Source: Mycobacterium sp. ACS1612 (GTDB taxonomy: Bacteria > Actinomycetota > Actinomycetes > Mycobacteriales > Mycobacteriaceae). Taken from it: a stretch of DNA of 64,000 nucleotides. Location: NCBI RefSeq assembly GCF_001667505.1, contig NZ_LZHZ01000018.1, positions 1 to 64,000 on the forward strand, written 5' to 3'. Each line of letters starts with the position of its first letter. Positions within the stretch are counted from its first letter, which is position 1. A program made the translations under genes and the position numbers. Shown one piece after another: positions 34,887 through 43,401 of this stretch. Below the pieces are notes generated by a model. The model made no database searches and had not been told where the DNA came from. It saw only the letters and a list, made by a program, of their open reading frames with translations.

Positions 34887-34917
34887 CGAATTCATCTGGA
34901 GCCGGCCGATGAATTCG
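34887..34917. promoter_or_regulatory. Perfect 10-bp inverted repeat between SDR and sigma factor genes
   Basis: CGAATTCATC (34887-34896) and GATGAATTCG (34908-34917) are perfect inverted arms with an 11-base spacer. It lies between the divergent starts at 34861 and 34978. The A/T-rich arms in a GC-rich gap suggest a dimeric regulator site. A tandem 9-mer, TGTATTGGG (34934-34951), follows at the place where the sigma factor promoter should be. Confidence 0.55.
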
Positions 34918-34977
34918 GCCCGCCGCAGGCATCTGTATTGGGTGTATTGGGGAACATGCTTCGCAGAGGAGGACGCT

Positions 34978-35925
34978 GTGCCCGCCCAGCAGGAATTCAT
35001 CGATCAGGCGGCGCCTTATCGCGCCGAGTTGATCGCGCACTGCTACCGGATGCTCGGCTCGGTGCAGGACGCCGAGGATCTGGTCCAGGAGACGTACCTG
35101 CGCGGCTGGCGGGGGTACGAGGCTTTCGAGGGACGGGCGGCGTTGCGGACATGGCTGTATCGCATCGCGACCATGGCGTGCCTGCGGGCGCTGCAGCATC
35201 GCGCCCGCCGGGTGTTGCCCGCCGGACTCGGCGCGGGCTCCGTGGACCCGGACGTCGACATCGATGCGAGCAGGGCCGGATATCCGTGGCTCGAACCGAT
35301 ACCCGACACGTTCACCCCCGAGGTCGCGGCGGCCACGCGGCAGAGCATCCGACTGGCGATCGTCACCGCGCTGCAGGAGCTTCCTGCGAGGCAACGCGCG
35401 GTGTTGATCCTGCGGGACGTGGTGCAGTTCAGCGCCGCCGAGGTGGCCGAACTGCTCGAGACGACACCCGCGGCGGTGAACAGCGCGCTGCAGCGGGCAC
35501 GGGCCCACCTGGCCGAGGTGGCACCGAACGACGACGACGTCACCGAACCGGAGGACCGTGAGTTACTCGCGTTGGTCGAACGCTATTGTGCGGCGTTCGA
35601 AAACGGTGACATGGCCGCGTTGACTGCGCTGCTGAAGGATGACGTCAAACTCGAAATGCCGCCATTTGCAGTCTGGTTCAGGGGCCGGGATGCGGTGACA
35701 CGATTCCTCTCTGCGCGGGCGTTCACCGAAGCGGGTGCTGTGCTGATGGTGCCCACCTCCGCCAACGGGCAACCCGCGGTCGCCGATTACCGCCGCGACG
35801 CCGCGGGGGCGCTGCGGGCGCACGCGATCCATGTGCTCACCGGAGGCCGGGACGGACTATCGGCCATCACAGTGTTTCTCGACCCGAACCTGTTCGGCGT
35901 GTTCGGGCTTCCGTCTATGCGTTAG
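34978..35925 (+). CDS. ECF sigma factor with C-terminal SnoaL-like domain (SigG/ECF41-like)
   Basis: This 315-residue sigma factor starts at a GTG directly behind AGGAGG (34967-34972), which decides against the upstream ATG at 34909. Region 2 reads YRMLGSVQDAEDLVQETYLR with RTWLYRIATMACLRAL; region 4 reads LPARQRAVLILRDVVQFSAA. The C-terminal third is a SnoaL-like domain (YCAAFENGDMAALTALLKDD), which in such sigma factors modulates activity in place of a separate anti-sigma factor. It ends LFGVFGLPSMR. It diverges from an SDR gene. Confidence 0.92.
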   Translation: MPAQQEFIDQAAPYRAELIAHCYRMLGSVQDAEDLVQETYLRGWRGYEAFEGRAALRTWLYRIATMACLRALQHRARRVLPAGLGAGSVDPDVDIDASRAGYPWLEPIPDTFTPEVAAATRQSIRLAIVTALQELPARQRAVLILRDVVQFSAAEVAELLETTPAAVNSALQRARAHLAEVAPNDDDVTEPEDRELLALVERYCAAFENGDMAALTALLKDDVKLEMPPFAVWFRGRDAVTRFLSARAFTEAGAVLMVPTSANGQPAVADYRRDAAGALRAHAIHVLTGGRDGLSAITVFLDPNLFGVFGLPSMR

Positions 35926-35929
35926 ACGG

Positions 35930-36337
35930 TCAGCGCCGGAACACGACCCAGCGCATCGCGGTGTACGTGTAGAGCGCCTCGCACGCGCCCGCTGCGATCC
36001 GCGCGGCGTGATACTCGATACCCAGTGCCACCAGCCCCTTGGTGACACCGAGGATGAACGCGAGGTAGTTCACCGCGGCCACCACCACGTAAACCGCGAA
36101 TTGCGGCCCCACTGCGCTGTGTGAGCGGAAGTTGAAGATGCGGTTCAGGAAGTAGGTCAGCGTGCATGCGCATGCGTAAGCCATCGTCACCGCGGTGGCT
36201 AGTGGCACCCGCAGACCGCCGTGCAGCACGGTGAGGAGCACCAGGTCGACAGCGAAGGTGCAGCTGTTGAGCAGGACGAAGATCAGAAAGGTCGGCGCCA
36301 CAACGGAAGCCCGCCGGAACGGAAGGCGCATGCGCAC
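35930..36337 (-). CDS. GtrA-family membrane protein
   Basis: This 135-residue protein has four membrane helices and the GtrA-like segment YFLNRIFNFRSHSAVG and a final WVVFRR. GtrA proteins are thought to flip or carry lipid-linked sugars for cell-wall glycosylation. No glycosyltransferase is adjacent. It is convergent with the sigma factor gene, four bases from its stop. Confidence 0.82.
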   Translation of the reverse strand: MRMRLPFRRASVVAPTFLIFVLLNSCTFAVDLVLLTVLHGGLRVPLATAVTMAYACACTLTYFLNRIFNFRSHSAVGPQFAVYVVVAAVNYLAFILGVTKGLVALGIEYHAARIAAGACEALYTYTAMRWVVFRR

Positions 36338-36388
36338 CTTGCCACGTTGGCATCTCGAGGTGGCCGGCGACTGAGCGCCGGGCGAACG

Positions 36389-37249
36389 TCAGGTGATGCC
36401 GAACCGGGTGAGCAGGTCGCTTGTCCGCCATCCGATCAACGCGACGAAGAGCACCAGCAGCGCTACCGACGTCGACGCCTGGATCAGGATGCGCCGCTCG
36501 CGAGGGGCGTAGGCGTATGCCGCCGCGACCACCGCGCCGGTGACCAATCCGCCGATGTGGCCCTGCCAGCTGATCTGCTGTCCGCCCAGCGCCGGGATCA
36601 CGAACGTGAACGCGAGGTTGAGCACGATCAGCCCGACCACCCAACCGACGTTCAGGTTGAGCCGCTTACTCACCACGAAGTAGGCACCGAACAACCCGAA
36701 CACCGCGCCCGACGCGCCGGCGGTCGCGGCGCCCAGCGGCGAGAGCAGGTACACCAGGACCGAACCGCCCAATGCGCTCAACGCGTACAGGGCCGTGAAA
36801 CGCATTCTGCCAAGCCAATTTTCGAGCGGCACGCCGATCACGTAGAGCGCGTACATGTTGAACAGCAGGTGCGCGATGCCGTAGTGCATGAAGGCCGACG
36901 TCACCAGCCGGTAGTAGTCGCCGTCGGCGACGGCGGGTGCGAACAGCACGAGTTGGCGCTGAAGGCCTGGTGTCACCGCTTCCAGCACAAATAGCAGCAC
37001 GTTGACGGCGATCAGCGTGTAGGTGACGACGGGGGTGCGGGCGCCTTGGCGGGCACCGGCCACCGTCTGCGGCTGACGCACCGATTGAGCGCCCGCGTTG
37101 ACGCATTCGGCGCACTGGTGGCCTACGGCGGCGTTTCGCATGCACTCCGGACAGATAGGTCGGTGGCAACGCGTGCAGCTGACGTAGGTGACGCGGTCGG
37201 GATGTCGGTAGCAGGTCGGCGGCGCCTGCGGCGGGGGCGGATACGTCAC
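36389..37249 (-). CDS. Rhomboid intramembrane serine protease with N-terminal zinc finger
   Basis: This 286-residue protein starts at a GTG overlapping the stop of the VOC gene (GTGA). The N-terminal B-box-like zinc finger has Cys13, His16, Cys25, Cys28, Cys33, Cys36, His44, Cys46 and Cys49. Six or seven membrane helices follow, with catalytic Ser180 in AGASGAVFG and His231 in QGHIGG, and HLLFNMYAL in helix 2. Rhomboids cut transmembrane substrates within the membrane. The zinc finger suggests regulation or substrate docking in the cytoplasm. Confidence 0.92.
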   Translation of the reverse strand: MTYPPPPQAPPTCYRHPDRVTYVSCTRCHRPICPECMRNAAVGHQCAECVNAGAQSVRQPQTVAGARQGARTPVVTYTLIAVNVLLFVLEAVTPGLQRQLVLFAPAVADGDYYRLVTSAFMHYGIAHLLFNMYALYVIGVPLENWLGRMRFTALYALSALGGSVLVYLLSPLGAATAGASGAVFGLFGAYFVVSKRLNLNVGWVVGLIVLNLAFTFVIPALGGQQISWQGHIGGLVTGAVVAAAYAYAPRERRILIQASTSVALLVLFVALIGWRTSDLLTRFGIT

Positions 37250-37659
37250 AGCGTGCCGAACAGTTCGATCCAGTTGCCGTCGGGGTCGGCGACGAACATC
37301 CAGCCCATGCCGGGCACGGGTGCGAACTCCGTCATCGGTTCGACGATCTCGTAGTCGGAGGCGGCGAACGCCTCGGCCACCGCGCGCAGGTTCTGCACGC
37401 CGATAGTGAAGTACCTGACGCCGGCCTGGGCGCGACCGCCGCCCGACGCGACCGGTTGCGGTGGCGGCGGGTCGTAGGTCACCAGCTTGACCACGTTCTT
37501 CCCGAGCGAATACCGCCGTTGCGATCCGCCCGGGAATTCGACGTCGCCCTGGCACTCCAGTCCGAGGAAGCCCTCGTAGAACGCGATCATGGCGTCGGAG
37601 TTCGTCGTCACGAGGCCGACTTCGATTCCGGGCGAGAGCAGGTCGAACCGCACGGCCAC
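37246..37659 (-). CDS. VOC-family (glyoxalase-like) protein
   Basis: This 137-residue protein has the paired beta-alpha-beta modules of the vicinal oxygen chelate fold: GLVTTNSDAMIAFYEGFLGL at the N-terminus and FVADPDGNWIELF at the C-terminus, with the metal-ligand Glu in the latter. Metal dependence is probable; the substrate is unknown. It overlaps the rhomboid gene by four bases, forming an unusual two-gene unit. Confidence 0.85.
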   Translation of the reverse strand: MAVRFDLLSPGIEVGLVTTNSDAMIAFYEGFLGLECQGDVEFPGGSQRRYSLGKNVVKLVTYDPPPPQPVASGGGRAQAGVRYFTIGVQNLRAVAEAFAASDYEIVEPMTEFAPVPGMGWMFVADPDGNWIELFGTL

Positions 37660-37695
37660 GAGACTACCTATGGCCGACGACCGTCCCTGTGGCCG

Positions 37696-37947
37696 CTAGG
37701 TGCAGGGAATGCCGTGCGGTCCGCCGATCCAGTGACCGGGCGGCGAGTGCCACGGACAGAAGTTCGCGACTTCTCCCGGTCCCGGCCATACGTCGACATC
37801 CGGCACCCAGTCTCCTGGCCCGGGGATCCACGGAATGTTCGGGCCCCAGCCCGGATCAGCCTGGCCGGCACCGGCACCGAGTCCGATGGCGCCAACGCCC
37901 AGCGAAGCGGCGACGGCAACTGCGGCTGCAACTTTCTTCAACATCAT
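37696..37947 (-). CDS. Small exported Pro/Gly/Trp-rich protein
   Basis: This 83-residue protein has a signal peptide ending GAGAGQAD (about 31) and a mature part rich in Pro, Gly and Trp (WGPNIPWIPGPGDWVPD), with two Cys near FCPWHSPPG and at IPCT. Such proteins are common in mycobacteria and are of unknown role. GAGGGG lies upstream of the two adjacent start ATGs. Confidence 0.78.
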   Translation of the reverse strand: MMLKKVAAAVAVAASLGVGAIGLGAGAGQADPGWGPNIPWIPGPGDWVPDVDVWPGPGEVANFCPWHSPPGHWIGGPHGIPCT

Positions 37948-37994
37948 CGTTGCCCCCTCTCGGTGCAGGGCTCACTGTCGACGATACGTCCGGC

Positions 37995-38777
37995 ATGAAC
38001 GAATCGGCACCGGCCGTTGGCCGCGAATTTCACGGGCTTGACCCGCCGTACGCTCAGCGCGTGGAAGAGATAGCCAAAACCGACATCCTCGCAGCGCTGG
38101 ACGACAGCGGGAGGCGGTTCGTCTCGATGGTCCGCGGACTTGATCCGGGTCGCGCCGCGCGACCGGTACCCGGGCTTGGCTGGACGGCCGCGGAGACTGC
38201 AGCGCACGTGGTGACCGTGCTCGGCAGGCTACTCGGCGATCGTCGACGCGGCGCCACGAACCAGGAGGTTGCCGAGCTGAATGCGACCTGCCTCTCCGAG
38301 TACACCGACCGGGACATCAACGATGTCGCCGACCACCTCGATGCGAATCTGCGTACGGTGATCGACCGCGTCTATCCCAGAGTCGACTTCGATCGTCAGT
38401 ATCCGTTCCACGGTGGATCAACGATCTCGGCCGGCGGTGGGGCCCGGTGGATCCTGTGCGAGCTGCTCGTCCACGGCTACGACATCGCCGCCGCAAGCAA
38501 TGATGTGTGGGAGATACCGGCCGCGCAGGCATCCATCGCAATTCGTGGCCCTGCTGAGTCGATGAACCGGCTGCTCGAGAGCGCGACCTCTACCCGGCTC
38601 CGAGTGCATCTGGGACACGACGACACAGTTGAATTCGTCTCAGCCACAGGACATTTGCCCGGCGGAGACGAACCGGTCGACGCGAAGCCCGACGAGTTGC
38701 TGCTGGCTTTGTTCGGACGGATCGAGGTATCCGATCCGCGGTTGGCCGCGGTTGTCGCCGAACTGCCGACGATGTGA
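37995..38777 (+). CDS. Mycothiol-dependent maleylpyruvate isomerase/DinB-family protein
   Basis: This 260-residue protein has a four-helix DinB-like domain with GLGWTAAETAAHVVTVLGRL (the histidine is a metal ligand) and a C-terminal part with CELLVHGYDIAAAS, as in the TIGR03083 family. Members are mycothiol-dependent isomerases, hydrolases or detoxifying transferases. The ATG at 37995 lacks a clear ribosome site; the GTG at 38061, giving 238 residues, is an alternative start. The substrate is unknown. Confidence 0.8.
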   Translation: MNESAPAVGREFHGLDPPYAQRVEEIAKTDILAALDDSGRRFVSMVRGLDPGRAARPVPGLGWTAAETAAHVVTVLGRLLGDRRRGATNQEVAELNATCLSEYTDRDINDVADHLDANLRTVIDRVYPRVDFDRQYPFHGGSTISAGGGARWILCELLVHGYDIAAASNDVWEIPAAQASIAIRGPAESMNRLLESATSTRLRVHLGHDDTVEFVSATGHLPGGDEPVDAKPDELLLALFGRIEVSDPRLAAVVAELPTM

Positions 38778-39059
38778 AGCGAAGCCCGGTGCAGCCTCAC
38801 GCACCGCGGGCACCGCGTTGAGCACCTGCATCGCGGTCGCCACGTTGGCTGACCGCACTGTTCGGCGATGCCGGCAGGCCGGCTGAAACTCGCCAGCGAT
38901 ATGAAGTGTGTCCGCATCGACGGATCGCCTTCGGTGGTCAATGTCCAGCCCTTCTTCGGGGCGCGGTCAGTGGTCGGCGTACTCACCGCCGACGAGCGCT
39001 GAGATCATTTCGGCGCCGACCGCGCGCGTGCCCCATTGGATGACTCGGTACGGCGTCAC
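38778..39059 (-). pseudogene. Eroded NAD(P)-dependent dehydrogenase (DapB/DAPDH-like) remnant
   Basis: The minus strand carries pieces of one enzyme. A start-like segment VTPYRVIQWGTRAVGAEMIS begins at the GTG at 39059, the Rossmann start of the DapB-like/2,4-diaminopentanoate-dehydrogenase family, and stops about 30 codons on. C-terminal segments follow directly in other frames: KKGWTLTTEGDPSMRTHFIS and, after a one-base loss near 38859, RSANVATAMQVLNAVPAVRE. The ~250-residue centre is missing and the 3' end runs into the neighbouring gene. Large internal deletion, frameshift and truncation make it a clear pseudogene. Confidence 0.8.
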
Positions 39060-39351
39060 AACGAGGCACGCTACCGCGCCGCGAATAACAATTCGGTCAC
39101 TATGTGGATCACGATCAATTAAGGGTGCCCGGCAAATCCTGAGAGTTTTCAAGATCTCCGAGCCGATCTGCCGATCCGCTTATCGAATAACGACCATTTT
39201 GAGGTCTATCTCACCCCGTTGAACTGTAACGTTTACACCCCTCCATCATCGGCTGCGCCAAGCCGGTTTAGGCACTTTTGCATTCGGCTACCTTGGTTTT
39301 CAGGGACGGGGGAAACAGCGACGAATCGCAATTCGAAGGAAGAAATTGATC
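39060..39351. other. AT-richer intergenic region upstream of the hemophore-like gene
   Basis: This 292-bp gap is noticeably AT-richer than the flanking genes and contains no plausible gene. It carries the promoter of the exported protein at 39352 (TTGAAC occurs near 39219) and an AAGGAAG ribosome site at 39336-39342. I could not pin a -10 box with confidence. Confidence 0.5.
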
Positions 39352-39750
39352 ATGAAATTCAGTGGTATCACTGCGCGCCGGCGCGTCGCCGGTGTCGCCG
39401 CGGGCTGCCTGCTTGGGGGCGTAGCTGCAGCAACCATCGCCGCACCCAATGCGGTCGCGGCGCCGGACTGCTCGGCAGCCGGCGTGTCCAACATGGTCAG
39501 CTCGACGCTGGGCTCCGCCCGCGGTTACCTGAACACCCATCCGGGTGCCAACCAGGCCGTCGGCGCGGCGTTCAGCCAACCGCGCGACCAGGCGTCGGCG
39601 ACGCTGCGCGGTTACTTCACCGCCAACCCACAGGAGTACTACGACCTGAAGGGCATCCTGGCGCCGATCGGTGACACCCAGCGTCAGTGCAACGTGTCGG
39701 TGTTGCCGCCGGAGCTGGCCTCGGCCTACACCGAGTTCATGGCCGGTTAG
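39352..39750 (+). CDS. Hemophore-related exported protein
   Basis: This 132-residue protein has a signal peptide ending NAVAAPD (about residue 37) and a compact helical mature part with two cysteines (PDCSAAGVSN and QRQCNVSV), with the motif FTANPQEYYDLKGILAPIGD. This is the pattern of the mycobacterial hemophore-related family (Rv0203-like), in which the two cysteines form a disulfide and the protein carries haem outside the cell. The ATG at 39352 follows AAGGAAG at good spacing. A strong terminator follows. Confidence 0.85.
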   Translation: MKFSGITARRRVAGVAAGCLLGGVAAATIAAPNAVAAPDCSAAGVSNMVSSTLGSARGYLNTHPGANQAVGAAFSQPRDQASATLRGYFTANPQEYYDLKGILAPIGDTQRQCNVSVLPPELASAYTEFMAG

Positions 39751-39764
39751 CCCATCACACGACG

Positions 39765-39804
39765 ACCGCCCGCCGCAGCCCCTCGCTGTGACGGGCGGTT
39801 TTCG
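39765..39804 (+). terminator. Rho-independent terminator after the hemophore-like gene
   Basis: ACCGCCCG (39765-39772) pairs with CGGGCGGT (39792-39799), loop 19 bases, followed by a TTTTC run. It lies 15 bases after the stop at 39750. Confidence 0.65.
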
Positions 39805-39833
39805 TTAGCACGGCTTGCGACTACTCTGTGGGC

Positions 39834-40283
39834 ATGAAGCCGACAAGAGCCGCCGTCGCGGCAGCGCTCGTCTTGGTTGGCTGCGCGGCATCCCCGGCGG
39901 TCGCGTCCGCCGATCCCACCCCGACACCACCGCCGCCGCCAGGACCCACGACCACCATCAACGGTGACGGCACCTTCGCGGTCGGCAAGGACATCCAGCC
40001 CGGAACCTACGCCTCGGCAGGCCCCGTCGGCGACGGCGCCTGCTACTGGAAGCGCACCAACGGCACCGACATCGTCGACAACGCGTTGTCGAAGAAGGCG
40101 CAGATCGTGCAGATCGACCCCACCGACACGTCGTTCACCACCAACGAATGCCAGCCCTGGCAATTGACCGATCAGCCCGTGCCCCAGAGCGGCCCTGGTG
40201 ACCTGATCGGCGCGCTCGGTCAGTTGGGCCAGATCATCGCCCGCAACCCGGGCACTCCCCCGCCCGCCAATCCCGGCGGCTAG
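39834..40283 (+). CDS. Small exported protein, mycobacterial secreted type
   Basis: This 149-residue protein has a signal peptide with a possible lipobox (LVLVGC) and a possible signal peptidase I site at AVASAD, so either lipid anchoring or secretion is possible. The mature part has a Pro run (TPTPPPPPGPT), then a beta-rich domain with FAVGKDIQPGTYASAGPVGD and cysteines at ACYWKRT and NECQPWQ. A related domain is common in mycobacterial cell-surface proteins of unknown function. An in-frame GTG at 39828 is an alternative start. Confidence 0.82.
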   Translation: MKPTRAAVAAALVLVGCAASPAVASADPTPTPPPPPGPTTTINGDGTFAVGKDIQPGTYASAGPVGDGACYWKRTNGTDIVDNALSKKAQIVQIDPTDTSFTTNECQPWQLTDQPVPQSGPGDLIGALGQLGQIIARNPGTPPPANPGG

Positions 40284-40711
40284 CGGATCTTTTCGCCGTA
40301 CACCCGCTCGACCGTCATCGCCATCAGCACGCGGCGGTCGGACACCATCACCGCGCGGTACTCGTCCCAATCCGGATGTTCACCTGCGGCCGCGCGGTAA
40401 TAGTCGACGAGCGCTTCGACCTCCTGGCCGTGCGGGTCGCTGCCCGGACCCGTCAACGTGACCGTGCCCTCGGCCGTCGCCCACGCCCAACCGTCGGAAC
40501 TGGTGACCTCGAGCGCCGCACGGGGATCGCGGCGCAGGTTGGCGGTCTTGGCGCGGCCTTCGGTCATCGACACGTAGATGACGCCCGCGTCCCGGTCGTA
40601 GTACGGGGTCACCGGCGACAGTTGCGGCAGGCCGTTGGTCTTGATGGTGGCCAGCACGCCGAGCCTGCTCTCGGCGATCAGCGTGTGGGGGTCGAATGTG
40701 ATGGTGGTCAT
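40280..40711 (-). CDS. PPOX-class F420-dependent oxidoreductase
   Basis: This 143-residue split-barrel protein starts [14 protein letters not shown] (ATG at 40711; the frame extends four codons more) and shows [18 protein letters not shown] and [18 protein letters not shown], typical of the F420-binding PPOX/deazaflavin reductase family Rv1155-like. Such enzymes reduce diverse substrates with F420H2, a mycobacterial coenzyme. The stop shares CTAG with the convergent exported-protein gene. Confidence 0.85.
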   Translation of the reverse strand: MTTITFDPHTLIAESRLGVLATIKTNGLPQLSPVTPYYDRDAGVIYVSMTEGRAKTANLRRDPRAALEVTSSDGWAWATAEGTVTLTGPGSDPHGQEVEALVDYYRAAAGEHPDWDEYRAVMVSDRRVLMAMTVERVYGEKIR

Positions 40712-40761
40712 GTCAACCGGCAACTCACGATTGCTCCTCCGCTATTCCGTACCCTGGCGAC

Positions 40762-41241
40762 GTGGCCGATCTGCATCCCGGCATTGCCGCCCTCGCGCCT
40801 TTGATCGGCACCTGGTCGGGCCGCGGCGACGGCGAGTACCCGACGATCGAACCATTCGGCTATCTGGAGGAAATCACGTTCAGCCACGTACCGTTTCTTG
40901 TCTACGGCCAGCGCACCAGGGCCGCCGACGACGGCCGTCCGCTGCACGCCGAGACCGGATACCTGCGGATGCCGTCGGCGGATCGCGTGGAACTCGTGCT
41001 GGCCCATCCCACCGGCATCACCGAGATCGGAGAGGGCACGCTGACGACGGCCGGAAACACCATGGAACTGGAGTTGACCGCGACGGCGATCGGCCGTACC
41101 TCGTCGGCCAAAGAGGTCACCGCGCTGAGCCGTTCGATCCGTGTCGACGGCGACCAGTTGACCTACACGTTGCGGATGGGCGCCGTGGGCCTGCCCCTGC
41201 AACATCACCTGGCGGCGACGCTGCGGAGGAACGCCGCATGA
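40762..41241 (+). CDS. Nitrobindin-type haem-binding protein
   Basis: This 159-residue protein has the nitrobindin/DUF1794 fold: [19 protein letters not shown] (GxWxGxG motif) near the start, then the beta-barrel strands and a C-terminal [20 protein letters not shown], where a histidine binds haem iron. Nitrobindins bind haem, scavenge nitric oxide and isomerise peroxynitrite. The start is the GTG at 40762. The stop overlaps the serine hydrolase start by four bases. Confidence 0.88.
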   Translation: MADLHPGIAALAPLIGTWSGRGDGEYPTIEPFGYLEEITFSHVPFLVYGQRTRAADDGRPLHAETGYLRMPSADRVELVLAHPTGITEIGEGTLTTAGNTMELELTATAIGRTSSAKEVTALSRSIRVDGDQLTYTLRMGAVGLPLQHHLAATLRRNAA

Positions 41242-42482
41242 GCGACGGCAGGATCCGCGTCCCCGCCGACCTGGACGCCGTCACGGCGATCGGCGAGGAG
41301 GACCACTCCGCGATCGATCCGGCGTCCGTCGACCGCATCTGGCAGGCCGCCCGGCACTGGTATCGCGCGGGCATGCATCCCGCGATCCAACTCTGCCTGC
41401 GGCACAACGGCAGGGTGGTGCTCAACCGGGCGATCGGCCACGGCTGGGGCAATGGACCCGACGATCCGCCCGACGCCGAAAAGACAACTGTCACAACGGA
41501 AACCCCGTTCTGCGCGTATTCCGCCGCCAAGGCGATCACCAGCACCGTCGTGCACATGCTGGCCGAGCGCGGCGTGTTGTCGCTCGACGACCGGGTGTGC
41601 GACTACCTGCCGAGCTACACCAGCCACGGCAAGGACAGAACCACGATTCGGCACGTGATGACGCACAGCGCGGGAGTGCCGTTCGCGACGGGACCCCGAC
41701 CGGACCTCAAGCGGATGGACGACAGCGCGTACGCCCGGGAGATGCTCGGCAATCTGAAGCCGATCTACCGCCCCGGCCTTGTGCACATCTATCACGCGTT
41801 GACCTGGGGCCCCCTGGTCCGAGAGATCGTATCGGCGGCCACCGGCAAGAACATTCGCGAGGTGCTGGCAACCGAGATCCTCGATCCGCTCGGCTTCCGA
41901 TGGACGAACTACGGCGTCGCCGACGCCGACGTCGACCTGGTCGCCCCGAGTTACCCGACCGGCAAGCCCCTGCCGCCGCCCATCGCGGCCGCGTTCCGCA
42001 CCGCGGTCGGCGGCACGATGCACCAGATCATCCCGTACTCGAACACCCGGCAGTTCCTCACCGGTGTGGTGCCGTCGTCCAATACGGTGTCCACTGCCGA
42101 CGAACTGTCCCGCTTCGCCGAAATCCTGCGCCGCGGAGGCGAACTCCACGGAGTGCGGATCATGTCCGCGGATACCCTGCGGGCTGCGACGAGGGAGTGC
42201 CGCAGGCTGCGGCCGGACATCGCGACCGGGCTGATGCCGCTGCGCTGGGGCACCGGGTACATGCTCGGCTCGAACCGGTTCGGCCCGTTCGGACGCAACG
42301 CACCAGCCGCGTTCGGGCATACCGGGCTGGTGAACATCGCGGTGTGGGCCGACCCCCAACGCGGACTGGCGGCCGGCCTGATCAGCAGCGGCAAACCGGG
42401 CAGGCACCGCGAGGCGAACCGCTATCCGGCGCTACTCGACAGGATCACCGCGGAGTTTGCCCGGACACCGGTCAATGTTTAA
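41238..42482 (+). CDS. Serine hydrolase of the beta-lactamase/class C family
   Basis: This 414-residue protein has the SxxK motif in [15 protein letters not shown] (nucleophile Ser), a Y-based motif [13 protein letters not shown] and [10 protein letters not shown] in place of KTG, a typical layout of esterase-like class C beta-lactamase family members. It lacks a signal peptide, so it is likely cytoplasmic. Substrate unknown; mycobacterial relatives include lipases/esterases (LipD/LipL). It overlaps the nitrobindin gene by four bases. Confidence 0.88.
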   Translation: MSDGRIRVPADLDAVTAIGEEDHSAIDPASVDRIWQAARHWYRAGMHPAIQLCLRHNGRVVLNRAIGHGWGNGPDDPPDAEKTTVTTETPFCAYSAAKAITSTVVHMLAERGVLSLDDRVCDYLPSYTSHGKDRTTIRHVMTHSAGVPFATGPRPDLKRMDDSAYAREMLGNLKPIYRPGLVHIYHALTWGPLVREIVSAATGKNIREVLATEILDPLGFRWTNYGVADADVDLVAPSYPTGKPLPPPIAAAFRTAVGGTMHQIIPYSNTRQFLTGVVPSSNTVSTADELSRFAEILRRGGELHGVRIMSADTLRAATRECRRLRPDIATGLMPLRWGTGYMLGSNRFGPFGRNAPAAFGHTGLVNIAVWADPQRGLAAGLISSGKPGRHREANRYPALLDRITAEFARTPVNV

Positions 42483-42501
42483 GAATCGGCCGATCGGGAA
42501 C
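42477..42501 (+). promoter_or_regulatory. Candidate SigF-type promoter upstream of STAS gene
   Basis: GTTT (42477-42480) and GGGAAC (42496-42501) separated by 15 bases resemble the SigF consensus GTTT-N15-17-GGGTA with one mismatch in the second block. It overlaps the stop of the previous gene and lies about 64 bases before the STAS start, so a SigF-like factor could drive its own antagonist gene. Confidence 0.35.
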
Positions 42502-42564
42502 AGCCGAGGTAGCCGCCGGACCACGCGAAATGGCCGACGGTTTCAGTCATGTTGGAGGTAAATC

Positions 42565-42927
42565 GTGTCGGGCCAGTCCGCAGCCAGTCAGTGCACCATC
42601 GAGCGCAGGCTCGTCGATGAGATCGAGGTGCTTTCCGTAGCGGGCGTGGTCGACATGCTCACCGCTTCGCAAGTCGAGGAGGCGATCGCCACCGCCGCCA
42701 AGGACGGACCGCGTGGGGTCGTCGTCGATCTTTCCGCCGTTGACTTCCTCGCCTCAGCGGGCATGGGCATTCTGGTCGCAGCGCGCGAAGAGTTGCCCGC
42801 GGACATGCGATTCGCGGTCGTCGCCGACGGTCCCGCCACCAGCCGACCGCTCAAGCTTGTCGGAATCGCCGAGGTCGTCGGCCTGCATGCCACACTCGAT
42901 GAAGCACTTGCCGCGTTAGCGGCATAA
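42565..42927 (+). CDS. STAS-domain anti-sigma factor antagonist
   Basis: This 120-residue STAS protein starts at a GTG with GGAGGT eleven bases upstream. Ser64 in SAVDFLASAGMGILVAARE is the phospho-acceptor; the usual Asp before it is Ala, as in the paralogue at 8694. It shares RFAVVADG and ATSRPLKLVG with that protein. The RsbW-like kinase gene follows after 33 bases, and the two are probably partners. Confidence 0.88.
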   Translation: MSGQSAASQCTIERRLVDEIEVLSVAGVVDMLTASQVEEAIATAAKDGPRGVVVDLSAVDFLASAGMGILVAAREELPADMRFAVVADGPATSRPLKLVGIAEVVGLHATLDEALAALAA

Positions 42928-42960
42928 CTGGGCCGCGAACAGGGTAGCCAGCAGGCCGAG

Positions 42961-43401
42961 ATGTCAACTTCTGAAACGCTCTGCAACAGCCCACAGTTCG
43001 CGCGCATCGACGCCGCCGCTGACCCCGCGACCGCCTCTGCCATCCGACGTGAGTTCTCGGAGTGGTTGCATCACCACTTCGCGCTCGACGCGGCGAAGGC
43101 GTGCGATGTAGTGCTCGCCGTCAACGAGGCGATGGCCAACGCCGCGGAGTACGCCTACGCGACCGCCGACCAGCCCGGCGTGATGCAAGTCCGGGCCCAC
43201 TACGACGAGAATGCGGCCACACTGACGGTGACCATCGAGGACCAGGGTGCTTGGCGGGACACCGATCCGGGCACCCGGGAACTCAAGCGGGGCCGGGGAA
43301 TCCCGCTTATGCAGGCGTTGGCCGACCAGGCCACCGTTGACACGTCGCCCAGCGGCACCCGCGTCAGCCTGGAATGGACCGGGGTCGACGCGGCCCGCTA
43401 G
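42961..43401 (+). CDS. RsbW-like anti-sigma factor / serine kinase
   Basis: This 146-residue GHKL kinase has the N box VVLAVNEAMANAAEYAYA, the G1 region EDQGAWRDTDPG and the G2 region RGRGIPLMQALADQA. It probably phosphorylates the STAS protein encoded just upstream and captures an alternative sigma factor. It is convergent with, and shares CTAG with, the response regulator gene of the neighbouring phosphorelay operon. Confidence 0.87.
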   Translation: MSTSETLCNSPQFARIDAAADPATASAIRREFSEWLHHHFALDAAKACDVVLAVNEAMANAAEYAYATADQPGVMQVRAHYDENAATLTVTIEDQGAWRDTDPGTRELKRGRGIPLMQALADQATVDTSPSGTRVSLEWTGVDAAR

